Positions 9,563 through 19,608 are shown, counted from the first letter of the stretch. The stretch is 64,000 nt of DNA from Bacteroidetes bacterium OLB9 (GCA_001567255.1 LNBW01000056.1:124001-188000), one strand, 5' to 3'. Notes: generated by a model from the letters alone, not told the origin. Numbers and translations are program-made.

Positions 9563-10852
9563 TTAATGTTCGTGTGCTCCGGTATTGGTCAACTTTGCAT
9601 TGATAAAAAATGCACCTTTTACGGCAATCTGAGCATCTACAGGTATATCCTTTACAAAAGTAACTGCTGTGTAGCCTACGTTTGAAATACCTTTGACAAC
9701 TTCAATTTTCTCAAAATGAATAGTAGGTTCATCTTCCGTACGCTTAATAGGTTGATGATCGTGATCATGCCCATCGTTGTGATCGTGATCATGGTGATGT
9801 TCTTGTGCTATAGCCGGAACCTGATCTGTCCTAACAAAAACGTAAAATTTGCCATCTGCTTCTACAATTGCTTCATTAGGTACTGCAGGGCTAGTCACAT
9901 TTGTTAGGCTAACGATTCCTGTGATGTTCATTCCATCAATTAGCCCCGACTTATTGCCCTTAACGGTAGCATGTACTGGAATAGTCTTACTCTCGTTTTC
10001 AAATGCGGAACCAATACTAAAAATCTCTGCATCGTACTCACTGACGGGATTATTAGTAATGGTAAAATGAATGATTTGTCCTATTCTCATCAGCGGCAAG
10101 TCTTTTTCAAAAATACGTAGATCAAGATGAAGCGCCTCATTATCTACAATTTCTGCTACAGGTGATTGAACATCAACATAGCTTCCAATCCTAGCAAAAA
10201 CACTACTCACCACGCCATTTATCGGGCTTACAACTTTGAGTACAGACCTCATCTCAGCACTAGTGATTCCCGCAGGATTGATACCCATCATTTTGATTTG
10301 CTGAGCAAGAGAAGCTTTGCGGGTTTTCAATATATTGAGATCGGCAATCGCTGATTGCAGATTCTTCATGGCCCCAGCATTGCCAGTACTTAATTCCTGC
10401 TGACGCTTTAATTCTTGTTCTGCTAGGGTGATTTTTGAAGAAAGAGTGATGAACTCTTCTTGCAACTGAATAAATTGCGGATTAGCTATAGTAGCAATCA
10501 CCTGACCTTTACGCACATGATTACCTACCTGAACACTGATACTCTGCACCACACCGCCATAAAGCGAAGTGATGCTAGCTTTTCTACTATTGGGCACAGT
10601 AAGTAAGCCATTCGCTTTGATGGTCGCAGTAAGTTCTTTCTGCTCGACTTTACCAAGTTTTATGCCTACCATCTTGATTTGTTCTTCCGTCAATGTAGCC
10701 ACATTTGGATGATCATGATCGTGACTATGGTTTACATCTTGTACTACAGCTTCCGACGTATGGTCATGATTACTATGTTCATGATCGTGTCCTGATCCAC
10801 AACTGGTAAAAATCATCAAAGCCAAAACCGAGATTAACAATAGTCGCCGCAT
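9563..10852 (-). CDS. czcB: RND efflux periplasmic adaptor subunit (CzcB/CusB family lipoprotein)
   Basis: 429 residues from the ATG at 10852, chosen because MRRLLLISVLALMIFTSCG is a lipoprotein signal with lipobox FTSC. The frame is open upstream to another ATG at 10993, five bases from the czcA stop; that extension has a hydrophobic stretch but would hide the lipobox. The mature N-terminus is His-rich (HDHEHSNHDH). A lipoyl-like domain, an alpha-hairpin (about residues 130-175) and beta-barrel domains follow, with a second His-rich stretch (HHHDHDHNDGHDHDH) near the C-terminus. As membrane fusion protein it links the CzcA pump with the TolC part across the periplasm. The His stretches probably bind metal. 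Confidence 0.88.
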   Translation of the reverse strand: MRRLLLISVLALMIFTSCGSGHDHEHSNHDHTSEAVVQDVNHSHDHDHPNVATLTEEQIKMVGIKLGKVEQKELTATIKANGLLTVPNSRKASITSLYGGVVQSISVQVGNHVRKGQVIATIANPQFIQLQEEFITLSSKITLAEQELKRQQELSTGNAGAMKNLQSAIADLNILKTRKASLAQQIKMMGINPAGITSAEMRSVLKVVSPINGVVSSVFARIGSYVDVQSPVAEIVDNEALHLDLRIFEKDLPLMRIGQIIHFTITNNPVSEYDAEIFSIGSAFENESKTIPVHATVKGNKSGLIDGMNITGIVSLTNVTSPAVPNEAIVEADGKFYVFVRTDQVPAIAQEHHHDHDHNDGHDHDHQPIKRTEDEPTIHFEKIEVVKGISNVGYTAVTFVKDIPVDAQIAVKGAFFINAKLTNTGAHEH

Positions 10853-10998
10853 AGATAGTACAACGATTTTATTCTCAAATATGATATGGTCAGGACTATT
10901 CCTATTATTGTTATTTTTAATAAAATTTCGAAAATAAGATAATAATAAAATACCTATAGTTATTGATGCTATTTTTAAAATTATATTCTGCATACTTA

Positions 10999-13900
10999 TT
11001 ATTGATTTATAAGAGAATAAATATCTATTATTGTAGAATTGATTTGCTGAATACTCTTGAGGTAATTGAGACGAATATCAGTAGCTGTTTGGAGCGCATA
11101 CAAGTACTCAATATAACCCACATCGCCTGATTTATAACCTAAAAATGCCGTTCTTACAATATCTTCAGCATTAGGTACTGCATTGTCACGATAATACTCA
11201 AACTGTTTTACATCATATTGATATTGCTTCAATGCTGCGGCAAGTTTTGCTTGAAGTTGAAGTTGCTGTTGCGCAGCATTGGCTTCCAGGCTTTGACGTT
11301 CCAGCCCCATTGACTTCATCCGCAATTGAGTAGCTTTATAAGTTAATGGGATGGCAAGCCCAATATTAAAAAAACTAAATCGATCACTACCACTATAAAA
11401 TACTTCATTACCATTAACATTGTGAAGGCCAATCAAGGATTGGTTAGTATAGCCTAATGTTATATCCGGCAAACTTTGCGCTTTCTCAATATTTCTTTGT
11501 CTATCCAGTAATGCGGCTTCACTGAACATAGCTTCAATGGTCGGATGGCTTGCCACCATTAATTCATCAACTATTACATTCAGTTTTATGGGTTGAAAAG
11601 TAAGTCCATCACTCAAATGTACCTGCTGATTACTACCGATTAATGCCTGTAACATAGCATAGGCTTCTGTCTGATAAACTGCATTTTGTTGTAAAAGCAT
11701 ATTCATCTCTCCTTTTCTGATCTTGGCAGTGCTTACATCAATGCTACGAGCTTCGCCAGCCTGAAATCTAAGTTGAGCTATTTTAATAAAATCGTCATAG
11801 AGACTATCCAGTAGCTGCAATTGACGTTGATTTTCATTCAAATACTGCACTGTGTAAAAGTACTTTCGTATTTTACTCCTGAGCTCATTAATAGTTTGCT
11901 CTTTATGAGTCTGTTTGACGCCCATTTCTGCTTCTGCAAGTCTTTTTCTCGCTGCAAATAAGGTAGGAAATGGTAAGGTTTGTGATACCGAAAAGGAATT
12001 GTCAATGGTTGGGCTACTATACTTACCATAAGAGAACTCAAAATCCAGCTTAGGTATTTCATAAGCCGTTTTTATCCTTAAACTGGCTGCTTCCATTAGA
12101 TGATCCGCCGCTATCAGCGACTTATTATTTTTCAAGCCCAATGCAACGGCTTCTTCTGCATTATGTAAGATAAGCGGTTGTGCTATGCCATTCAATGGAA
12201 CAGCTAACATCATTATACATATCATCACAGCTACCGAAGATTTCATTTGTCTGATTTTAGAATTAAAAATATAGTATAACAAAGGCAAAACAAACAGAGT
12301 AAGAAAAGTCGCTGTCACCAGACCACCAATGACCACAGTAGCCAGTGGTCGCTGTACCTCAGCTCCAGCACTCTGAGAAATCGCCATCGGCAAAAAACCA
12401 AGTGACGCCACGGTAGCTGTCATCAGCACCGGCCTAAGTCGTATCTTTGTGCCTTCCAGAATTCTTTGCTTTATATCTGTCCATCCTTCCTTTTCTAACT
12501 GATTAAATGTACCTATTAAAACAATTCCATTGAGGACAGCCACACCAAACAAGGCGATAAAACCTATCCCGGCGCTAATACTAAAAGGCATATCTCTTAA
12601 ATGCAACGCAAAAACACCTCCAATCGCACTCATAGGAATCGCTGTAAATATCAGCAATGCTTGCTTAGATGAATGGAAAGTAAAGTAAAGCAATACAAAA
12701 ATAAGTAATAGAGCTATCGGTACTGCTACGGCAAGTCGAGCACTTGCTTCTTTCAAGTTTTCAAATTGCCCACCATAGGTAAAATAATAGCCTGTAGGTA
12801 ATTTAATCTTTCTATCCAGTTGATATTGAATATCAGCAACAACACTTTCAACATCTCTGTCTGCAACATTAAAGCCTATTACAATCCGTCGCTTTCCATC
12901 CTCGCGGCTGATTTGAGCAGCGCCTAGCTTATAGCTAACTTTTGCCACCTGAGATAGTGGTATCTGATTACCGTCATCCGTCGGTATCAATAGATTATTC
13001 ACATCTTCTATGCTACTACGATGGGTACTGTCTAGTCTTACTACCAGATCAAACCTTCTCTCATTTTCATATACTACGCCTGCTTTTTTGCCGGCAAAAG
13101 CTGTACTGACAATATCATTGACATGGCGAATCGTCAGACCATAATTAGCCATCCTCACACGATCATACTCAATATTAATCTGTGGTAATCCACTCACTAC
13201 TTCGACGTGTGGAGTAGTAGTACCATTGACTGTACGGATAACACCTGCAGCCTTTTCAGCATAAGCGGCCAGTGTGTCCATATTTTCACCAAATATTTTT
13301 ACTGCTACATCTTGTTTAATGCCAGTCATCAGTTCATTGAAACGCATCTGGATAGGCTGACTCTTTTCAAAAAACACACCAGGTATAGCTTCTAACCGTT
13401 CCATGATTTCATCACCGAGCTCATCATAAGACTTCTTAACCTTCCACTCATTCTGAGGCTTCAATATAATCATCATATCTGTTACCTCAGGTGGCATAGG
13501 GTCAGTGGGAACTTCAGCCGATCCGGTCTTGCCCACTACCATTTTAACTTCGTCAAAACCCTTGATAATCCTAGATGCCAGCATAGAAGTTTCCATACTT
13601 TGGCTTAGCGATGATCCGGGTGGCAAAATACAATGAAAAGCCAGATCACCTTCTTGCAACTGCGGAATAAATTCACCACCCATACTTCTAAACATCCAAC
13701 CAGCCACAATAAAGACGCCTACAGTCAGCGCAACCAACCAGTACTTTATCGAAAAAGCCTTATTTAACAGTGGTCCATAGACTTGGTGTAACTTATGCAT
13801 TAGCTTATCACTAAACGACTGTCTGTTGCTGTCTAAGGTTTTTGGTAGGAATGCAGCACACATCATCGGGATATATGTGAGCGATAAAATTAAAGCACCT

Positions 13901-15354
13901 AAAATAGCAAAACTCACTGTTTGTGCCATAGGCCTGAACATTTTCCCTTCAATGCCGATCAATGTCAGAATCGGAATATACACAATAAGGATGATAATCT
14001 CCCCAAATGCAGCACTGTTTCTTATCTTTGAGGCAGCTGAAAATACTTCATGGTCCATCTCTGATTGAGTCAGTCGCTGTGTAGATTTGCGCAAACCTAA
14101 ATGATGCATAGTCGCTTCAACCACAATCACGGCTCCATCCACAATCAACCCAAAGTCAATCGCTCCTAGACTCATGAGATTGGCGCTAACTCCGAAAAGG
14201 TGCATCATACCCAAGGCAAAAAGCATTGACAGTGGAATCGCTGAAGCCACAATCAGCCCTGCTCTGAGATTACCCAGAAACATCACCAGGACAAAGATGA
14301 CAATCAATGCTCCTTCTATGAGATTTTTCTCAACCGTCCCGATTGCTCTGGAAATGAGTTCTGTACGATCAAGATATGGCTCAATCTTAACATCCTCCGG
14401 CAATGACTTCTGAATCGTGGGCAACTTTGCTTTGATGCGCTTGACTACTTCATTGCTATTCTCACCTTTGAGCATCATCACAACGCCACCTACTGCATCG
14501 ACTTCGCCATTATAGGTCAGCGCACCATATCGAATTGCATGCCCAAAATGTACATCGGCTACATCATTGATAAATATCGGAACTCCGTCCGTATTTTTTA
14601 TAGGAATAAGCCCAATATCTTCAATAGAATTAACTAAGCCGATTCCTCGGATAAAATAAGCATTTGGTTTCTTGTCAATATATGCACCACCAGTATTCTG
14701 ATTATCTTGCTCCAATGCATTAAAAACATCAGGAATGCTCACACCCATTGCACGTAGTTTCTCGGGATCAACAGCTACTTCATATTGTTTTAGTTCTCCA
14801 CCGAAACTATTCACCTCAACGACACCAGGTGTTCCATATAATTGGCGAGCTACAATCCAATCCTGCATAGTCCTGAGGTCTTTTGAAGTGTATTTATCCT
14901 CGCTCCCAGGTTTAGGATGTATGATGTATTGATACACTTCTCCTAATCCGGTACTGACCGGAGCCATTTCAGGCTTTCCGATGGCTGCGGGTATTTCTTC
15001 AATAGCTTCGCTAAGTCGCTCATGAATTAATTGGCGGGCAAAATAAATATCAACATGCTCATCAAACACCACTGTAATCACTGAAAGTCCAAATCTTGAA
15101 ATACTCCTGATTTCCTCAATGTCCGGAATATTGGTCAAGCTTTGCTCAATCGGAAAGGTGACCAGTTGTTCTACCTCCTGGGCCGCTAACGTAGGACATG
15201 TGGTGTAGATTTGCACTTGATTATTAGTGATATCAGGCACTGCGTCTATAGGCAATTTCATAGCGCTCCAAATACCCCAGCCGATAAGCATCAATGTCAT
15301 TACACCGATGAAAATCTTATTCTTTATGCTAAAATTTATAATTCTGTCTAACAT
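10999..15354 (-). CDS. czcA: CzcA/CusA heavy-metal RND pump fused to a TolC-like outer-membrane factor
   Basis: 1451 residues in one frame. Residues 1 to about 1036 are a complete heavy-metal RND permease (MLDRIINFSIKN start, large periplasmic loops, 12 membrane helices, DFGLIVDGAVIVVE and GIGFIALFGVAVLNG helices). From Met1037 (minus-strand ATG at 12246) a signal-peptide-like helix (KSSVAVMICIMMLAVPLNG) begins a TolC-family outer-membrane efflux protein of about 415 residues. This fusion is known in Bacteroidota. How it is processed is unclear: an internal start at 12246 or cleavage after that segment could free the TolC part. It sits between the small His/Cys-rich gene and czcB in a four-gene operon. 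Substrate probably divalent metal or copper; not resolvable here. Confidence 0.92.
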   Translation of the reverse strand: MLDRIINFSIKNKIFIGVMTLMLIGWGIWSAMKLPIDAVPDITNNQVQIYTTCPTLAAQEVEQLVTFPIEQSLTNIPDIEEIRSISRFGLSVITVVFDEHVDIYFARQLIHERLSEAIEEIPAAIGKPEMAPVSTGLGEVYQYIIHPKPGSEDKYTSKDLRTMQDWIVARQLYGTPGVVEVNSFGGELKQYEVAVDPEKLRAMGVSIPDVFNALEQDNQNTGGAYIDKKPNAYFIRGIGLVNSIEDIGLIPIKNTDGVPIFINDVADVHFGHAIRYGALTYNGEVDAVGGVVMMLKGENSNEVVKRIKAKLPTIQKSLPEDVKIEPYLDRTELISRAIGTVEKNLIEGALIVIFVLVMFLGNLRAGLIVASAIPLSMLFALGMMHLFGVSANLMSLGAIDFGLIVDGAVIVVEATMHHLGLRKSTQRLTQSEMDHEVFSAASKIRNSAAFGEIIILIVYIPILTLIGIEGKMFRPMAQTVSFAILGALILSLTYIPMMCAAFLPKTLDSNRQSFSDKLMHKLHQVYGPLLNKAFSIKYWLVALTVGVFIVAGWMFRSMGGEFIPQLQEGDLAFHCILPPGSSLSQSMETSMLASRIIKGFDEVKMVVGKTGSAEVPTDPMPPEVTDMMIILKPQNEWKVKKSYDELGDEIMERLEAIPGVFFEKSQPIQMRFNELMTGIKQDVAVKIFGENMDTLAAYAEKAAGVIRTVNGTTTPHVEVVSGLPQINIEYDRVRMANYGLTIRHVNDIVSTAFAGKKAGVVYENERRFDLVVRLDSTHRSSIEDVNNLLIPTDDGNQIPLSQVAKVSYKLGAAQISREDGKRRIVIGFNVADRDVESVVADIQYQLDRKIKLPTGYYFTYGGQFENLKEASARLAVAVPIALLLIFVLLYFTFHSSKQALLIFTAIPMSAIGGVFALHLRDMPFSISAGIGFIALFGVAVLNGIVLIGTFNQLEKEGWTDIKQRILEGTKIRLRPVLMTATVASLGFLPMAISQSAGAEVQRPLATVVIGGLVTATFLTLFVLPLLYYIFNSKIRQMKSSVAVMICIMMLAVPLNGIAQPLILHNAEEAVALGLKNNKSLIAADHLMEAASLRIKTAYEIPKLDFEFSYGKYSSPTIDNSFSVSQTLPFPTLFAARKRLAEAEMGVKQTHKEQTINELRSKIRKYFYTVQYLNENQRQLQLLDSLYDDFIKIAQLRFQAGEARSIDVSTAKIRKGEMNMLLQQNAVYQTEAYAMLQALIGSNQQVHLSDGLTFQPIKLNVIVDELMVASHPTIEAMFSEAALLDRQRNIEKAQSLPDITLGYTNQSLIGLHNVNGNEVFYSGSDRFSFFNIGLAIPLTYKATQLRMKSMGLERQSLEANAAQQQLQLQAKLAAALKQYQYDVKQFEYYRDNAVPNAEDIVRTAFLGYKSGDVGYIEYLYALQTATDIRLNYLKSIQQINSTIIDIYSLINQ

Positions 15355-15474
15355 CCATAATTTATTAACATTATCATTAAAAACTCAGAATGTCGATATG
15401 AATGCGTTGTAGAGTTATACTCATAACACATTTCAAAACACTCAAAAGTTGACTCCTAAATAAACAGGGAATAG

Positions 15475-15801
15475 TTAGACGTTTCTGGGTGGTTGCCAGA
15501 TATTATCGTAAAATGCTGAATTAAATATGACTCCAGTAAAAGTAATATTTCCTTTGTCTATATAGCTATGATTCCATTTGACTACAGATTCAGAGGTGTT
15601 TTTAACAATCACCGGGGTATTACAACACTGACACATACACAATGGACTGCACGTATCATGTGTTGTATCGTGGTCATGATCATGATGTTCAGTAACAAAA
15701 GTTTTAACTTTTTCATCTATCGCAATATCATGCCCATCACTGCATGGATGCAATGCAAGTGCCAGAAAATAAATGCTGAATAAAATGGTAAAAACTCTCA
15801 T
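15475..15801 (-). CDS. Small His/Cys-rich secreted protein of the metal-efflux operon (DUF6660-like)
   Basis: 108 residues. A hydrophobic N-terminus (RVFTILFSIYFLALAL) suggests a signal peptide or anchor. It is followed by HPCSDGHD, then HHDHDHDTTHD and a Cys cluster CSPLCMCQCC, so a metal-binding role is likely. Small proteins of this layout commonly precede CzcA-type genes in Bacteroidota; I believe this is DUF6660, from memory. It is the first gene of the operon, 120 bp before czcA, and its promoter is at 15809-15816. Its function, perhaps metal sensing or chaperoning in the periplasm, is unproven. Confidence 0.7.
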   Translation of the reverse strand: MRVFTILFSIYFLALALHPCSDGHDIAIDEKVKTFVTEHHDHDHDTTHDTCSPLCMCQCCNTPVIVKNTSESVVKWNHSYIDKGNITFTGVIFNSAFYDNIWQPPRNV

Positions 15802-15808
15802 CAGAATG

Positions 15809-15816
15809 CAAAGTTA
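15809..15816 (-). promoter_or_regulatory. -7 promoter element of the metal-efflux operon
   Basis: The minus strand reads TAACTTTG, a match to the Bacteroidota -7 element TAnnTTTG. Its last base is 7 nt before the ATG at 15801, so the leader would be very short. Confidence 0.55.
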
Positions 15817-15958
15817 TGCATTTATGCTGAATACATCAATATACAAACCAGTTCTGTAACAATTATTTAATAAATTATTTTTTTTAAGCTATCATTGCAA
15901 CAATGTTGCATAAATATTTAACAATTAGCGATTAGCGTAAAATTATCTTGCATATAGG

Positions 15959-17698
15959 CTAATTATCCGAATCAAATTTAATCTCCACTCTTCTATTCTT
16001 TTGCTTATTTGCCTCAGTGTCATTAGGGGCGACAGCTCTAGTAGCACCATACCCGTGAGTTGTGATTCTTTCTTCATTGATACCGCGTTTAACCAAAAAT
16101 GATTTTATAGCTTCCGCTCTTTCCATCGATAAACGCATGAGTGCATCCTCGTTTCCCACATTATCGGTATGGCCTGAAACAGTTACATTGAGCTGCTTAT
16201 GCTGATGTAAATAATCTGCCAGCTTTTTTAATACCGGCAGTGATTCAAGCAGTATTTTATCCGTTGAGCGTTCAAAATATATTTTATCTTCTATTTGGTT
16301 GTCCTTCAGAAACTTTTCATGGGTTGCTAACGCATTTATCACCGGACTTTCTACTTTTGCTACCGACCCACTCGTCAATTCAAGTTTGCCGGGTAGCACT
16401 AGCTCTATAATGACCTCAGTGATCTTTTGATTAACCATGTCCTGAGGGTCAACAATGACTTCTGGACTTTCAAGACCTCTGTTTGAGGCACTGAAAACCA
16501 CAGGTTTATTTTCCTTAAATATATATTGGAAAATTCCATTTTTTGTAATAAAGAACCCTGGTCTATCAGGTTGATATGCATCACCCCATTTGACTTCACT
16601 AGGTGCCTTTTTGCCTGTATTTCCGTCGATAATATGAATTGTTACTTTAAGCTCTTGAAGGAGAGGTTGACGGATCATCTGTGCTTGAAATATGTCGCTA
16701 CTTCCGTCTCTATTTGAGGTAAAGTAAATATAATTACCATCATCTGAAGGATACGGGTAGGAATCATCAGCAGGCGAATTGACCGGAGGAATGAGCCGCA
16801 CTGGTGCACTCCAGTGGAGAAAGGTAGAATCAAGTCGCTCTACATAATAAATATCTGCTCCACCAAAACCTCCAGGTCTATCAGATGAAAAATACAAGCG
16901 GCTGAGGTCTGCTGAAAGTTTTGGTGTGGACTCTCTATATATTGTATTGATATTATCGCCCAACCTGATAGGTTCTCCATACACATCTTTAGACTTTCTA
17001 AGACTCACATATAAATCCATATTCCTGCTTCTCACCTCCACAGGCATTGCAATGATCAATACTTCGCCCTCTTTTCCCGCCGTTAGATTGATTTCTGTCC
17101 CACTTCTTCTGAATTTATCAATAACGATTGGCGTAGGAAACGAAAAGCTATCTTCATACATTTCCACTACTGAAAACCCAGGACTCATGCCACCACTTTT
17201 TTCAAACTGATTAATGACAATGTAGCGCGAACCCGTATCGTAACCTGAACAAATACTATTTGGTAAAATGCTATTCATTGGATATCCCGGATGCGCTATT
17301 CCTTCTGGTCGATTTTCTTTCATCCAAGTGAACCACACATCCTGATTATATGAAGTTAGTAATGGATTCGGCAAAATGCGGCCTGCTATTTGAGTGTAGA
17401 TTTTTAGTACCATTTGGTTGTACTCTTCTGCTGAACCGTCAGCTAAATTTACACCATTGATCATTAAAGTTTTATTACAGTCCGGATCACCGGTTCTGGT
17501 AAAAAATAATAATCGGCCATCATTTGACAAGACTGGACTAATTTCATCATATTGAGGTGTATTGACAGGGAATTCCAGTTTGTAAATACTATGTTGGCCA
17601 TACCCACTGGAGCTACAAACTAACCCAATCGTGCTCCAAATCACAATCCACTGAATGGCTTTCAGCCAAAAAATTATGTTTTTGTTAATTATATTCAA
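15959..17698 (-). CDS. OmpA family protein with N-terminal WD40-like (PD40) repeats
   Basis: 579 residues. A hydrophobic N-terminal segment (about residues 10-33) acts as signal peptide. Residues about 40-345 contain PD40 beta-propeller repeats, seen in phrases such as DEISPVLSNDGRLLFFTRTGD, STPKLSADLSRLYFSSDRPGGFGGADIYY and DDGNYIYFTSNRDGSSDI. A linker follows, then the OmpA C-terminal peptidoglycan-binding domain (about 465-579) with TVSGHTDNVGNEDALMRLSMERAEAIKSFL and the NRRVEI end. PD40-OmpA proteins are frequent in Bacteroidota envelopes; some are linked to gliding and type IX secretion (PorE-like), but those normally also carry TPR units, which I do not see here. Divergent from the DUF4294 gene. 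Confidence 0.88.
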   Translation of the reverse strand: MNIINKNIIFWLKAIQWIVIWSTIGLVCSSSGYGQHSIYKLEFPVNTPQYDEISPVLSNDGRLLFFTRTGDPDCNKTLMINGVNLADGSAEEYNQMVLKIYTQIAGRILPNPLLTSYNQDVWFTWMKENRPEGIAHPGYPMNSILPNSICSGYDTGSRYIVINQFEKSGGMSPGFSVVEMYEDSFSFPTPIVIDKFRRSGTEINLTAGKEGEVLIIAMPVEVRSRNMDLYVSLRKSKDVYGEPIRLGDNINTIYRESTPKLSADLSRLYFSSDRPGGFGGADIYYVERLDSTFLHWSAPVRLIPPVNSPADDSYPYPSDDGNYIYFTSNRDGSSDIFQAQMIRQPLLQELKVTIHIIDGNTGKKAPSEVKWGDAYQPDRPGFFITKNGIFQYIFKENKPVVFSASNRGLESPEVIVDPQDMVNQKITEVIIELVLPGKLELTSGSVAKVESPVINALATHEKFLKDNQIEDKIYFERSTDKILLESLPVLKKLADYLHQHKQLNVTVSGHTDNVGNEDALMRLSMERAEAIKSFLVKRGINEERITTHGYGATRAVAPNDTEANKQKNRRVEIKFDSDN

Positions 17699-17717
17699 AA
17701 GGTTTAACTTAAGGTTA

Positions 17718-17725
17718 TACTTTTG
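17718..17725 (+). promoter_or_regulatory. -7 promoter element of the DUF4294-mvaD pair
   Basis: TACTTTTG matches TAnnTTTG and lies 25 nt before the ATG at 17751. It supports the upstream start of the DUF4294 gene. Confidence 0.55.
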
Positions 17726-17750
17726 CGTTTTTCATAATAAAGTGTAATTT

Positions 17751-18420
17751 ATGAACAAATATCCAATAATATTTTTATTTTTTGTAATATTTACTGGAAT
17801 AAATGCCCAACCCAACATTCCGAGACCGGAAAATAGTAAGGACATTGATATCGTCTTCGACGGAAAAGTGCAAAAAAGCGATCATAACTCCAGAAGGTGA
17901 TACCCTGATTTTGATGAACCTCCACGATGTAAATATATATGCTAGAAACTTTGCCTCTGATGCTGAATATCAAAAATACCTAAGGATGCAGCGATATGCA
18001 ACTAAAGTATATCCCTACGCCAAAGAAGCCATAAGAATATTTAGAGAGCTCGAATATGCTTCTAACCACATGTCGAAAAGAGAACGCAAAAAGAAAATTT
18101 CACAACTCGAGGAGGAATTGACGCGTGAATTTGAAGAACCGCTAAAAAATCTATCCAAGCTTCAAGGCAAAATCATGGTTAAAATGATTGAAAAAGAAAC
18201 GGGACAACCCATTTACTATTTAATTAAGGACCTGAAAGGCTTTTTTAAGGCTTTTTATTGGAATTCTTTTTCAAAACTATACGGTTATGAACTAAAAGAA
18301 GGATACAATAAAGGACAGTATCCCATACTGGATATGGTGCTACAGGACTTTGATTTGTCCTACCAAATTCAAAACGAAACAAGCCTCAAATATGTCAAAA
18401 TCAATCGATCAAAAAAGTAA
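17751..18420 (+). CDS. DUF4294 family secreted protein (one-base frameshift near 5' end)
   Basis: The true start is the ATG at 17751, which gives a signal peptide (MNKYPIIFLFFVIFTGINAQ). The frame breaks in the A6 run at 17872-17877; with five A the sequence reads on through AIITPEGDTLILMNLHDVNIYA to a complete DUF4294 domain (KVYPYAKEA..., QGKIMVKMIEKETGQPIYYLIKDLKG, FYWNSFSKLYGYELKEGY). The restored protein has about 222 residues. As written, an ATG at 17803 in the other frame opens the same downstream sequence but lacks the signal peptide. DUF4294 is a Bacteroidota family of unknown function, expected in the periplasm. It overlaps mvaD by 29 bp. Confidence 0.82.
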
Positions 18421-19462
18421 TAAAATCAATTCATCTTGGAAAAGTCCCTCTAATATCGCTTTAATTAAATACTGGGGAAAACACGGCAGACAATTGCCTA
18501 ATAATGCTTCAATTAGTTTTACACTATCCCATGCATCTACTACCACTTCAGTGATAGCTTCCCCGCGACCAATTAATGATAAACTTGCTATAGATTTTTT
18601 ATTTGAAGGCCAATCTGAACCCAATTTTGGAAGAAAAATAGATAAATTCCTTACAAGTATCCGAGATGAGTTTTTCCCATTTTTATATAGCTACCATCTT
18701 GAAATAAACACTGCTAACACCTTCCCACATAGTAGTGGCATCGCCTCCTCAGCATCTGGTATGTCAGCACTTGCACTTTGTCTTTGTGATATTGATCAAC
18801 AACTATCAGGACAAGCTGAATACAATGAGTCATTTTTCAGGAAAGCTTCCATCATAGCTCGACTTGGTAGTGGTAGTGCCGCTAGATCTGTATTTCCGAC
18901 AATGTCCGTTTGGGGCCAACATCCACAAATTCTGGGTTCTGATGATCAGTTTGCCATCGGTATTCAACAAAATATCGATCCGGTATTCAAAACATTTCAC
19001 GACGATATTCTCATCGTCAGCGAAAAGCAAAAAAGTGTATCTTCAACAGCAGGACATAACTTGATGAATAATAATCCCTATGCCAAAGCGAGGTACCATC
19101 AAGCAGGAGAAAGAATGTCACAACTAATGAAAGCTCTGGAATCGGGCGATGTCGAAACTTTTGGCAAAATAACAGAAGATGAAGCTTTGACACTTCATGC
19201 ACTAATGATGTGTTCTGATCCGTCTTATATTTTGTTAGAAGAAGGCACGCTCTCAGTAATCAAATTGATCAGACAGTTCAGAGCAGAAAGTAATATTCCT
19301 GTATATTTCACTCTAGATGCCGGCCCCAACGTACACATTCTTTATCCAGACCAATATACTCAGCAGGTAGAGCAATTTATTGCTGACCACCTTCAACAAT
19401 ATGCTCAAAACGGTCGCATCATTAAAGACTTTGTAGGACAAGGTCCTGAAAAATTAGGTTGA
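18392..19462 (+). CDS. mvaD: Diphosphomevalonate decarboxylase
   Basis: 356 residues from the ATG at 18392, which overlaps the preceding gene by 29 bp; an in-frame ATG at 18350 would lengthen the overlap and is less likely. It is a GHMP kinase-fold enzyme: SPSNIALIKYWGKHG (residues about 17-31, the MvaD signature), the phosphate-binding PHSSGIASSASGMSALAL, and GSGSAARSVF. The C-terminal DAGPNVHILY block is also typical. It converts mevalonate diphosphate to isopentenyl diphosphate with ATP. Its presence shows that this organism uses the mevalonate pathway for isoprenoids, known for some Bacteroidota. No other pathway genes are in the window. Confidence 0.93.
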   Translation: MSKSIDQKSNKINSSWKSPSNIALIKYWGKHGRQLPNNASISFTLSHASTTTSVIASPRPINDKLAIDFLFEGQSEPNFGRKIDKFLTSIRDEFFPFLYSYHLEINTANTFPHSSGIASSASGMSALALCLCDIDQQLSGQAEYNESFFRKASIIARLGSGSAARSVFPTMSVWGQHPQILGSDDQFAIGIQQNIDPVFKTFHDDILIVSEKQKSVSSTAGHNLMNNNPYAKARYHQAGERMSQLMKALESGDVETFGKITEDEALTLHALMMCSDPSYILLEEGTLSVIKLIRQFRAESNIPVYFTLDAGPNVHILYPDQYTQQVEQFIADHLQQYAQNGRIIKDFVGQGPEKLG

Positions 19463-19593
19463 TTACAAACAAGGTTGTGTTTTCTTTTGTAAGAAAATAT
19501 TCAGGATTACTTTAATCCATATTACTCATTCGACTTTATTGAGAAGGGCAATAATACAAATATCGATGAGGATTGGAGTTTTTATTCCGCAGG

Positions 19594-19608
19594 CATAGTT
19601 TTACTATG
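19594..19608. repeat. Short perfect hairpin in the mvaD-mnmG gap
   Basis: CATAGT (19594-19599) and ACTATG (19603-19608) flank TTT. It lies in the 261-bp gap between two convergent genes. No T-run follows on either strand, so it is a poor terminator. The rest of the gap holds nothing I recognise. Confidence 0.3.

Noticed and set aside
10999..15354. Several open frames of 60-80 codons on the plus strand inside the CzcA-TolC gene
   Set aside because: They lie opposite a complete, strongly conserved gene, have no recognisable product and no promoter or terminator of their own; they are shadows of its codon pattern.
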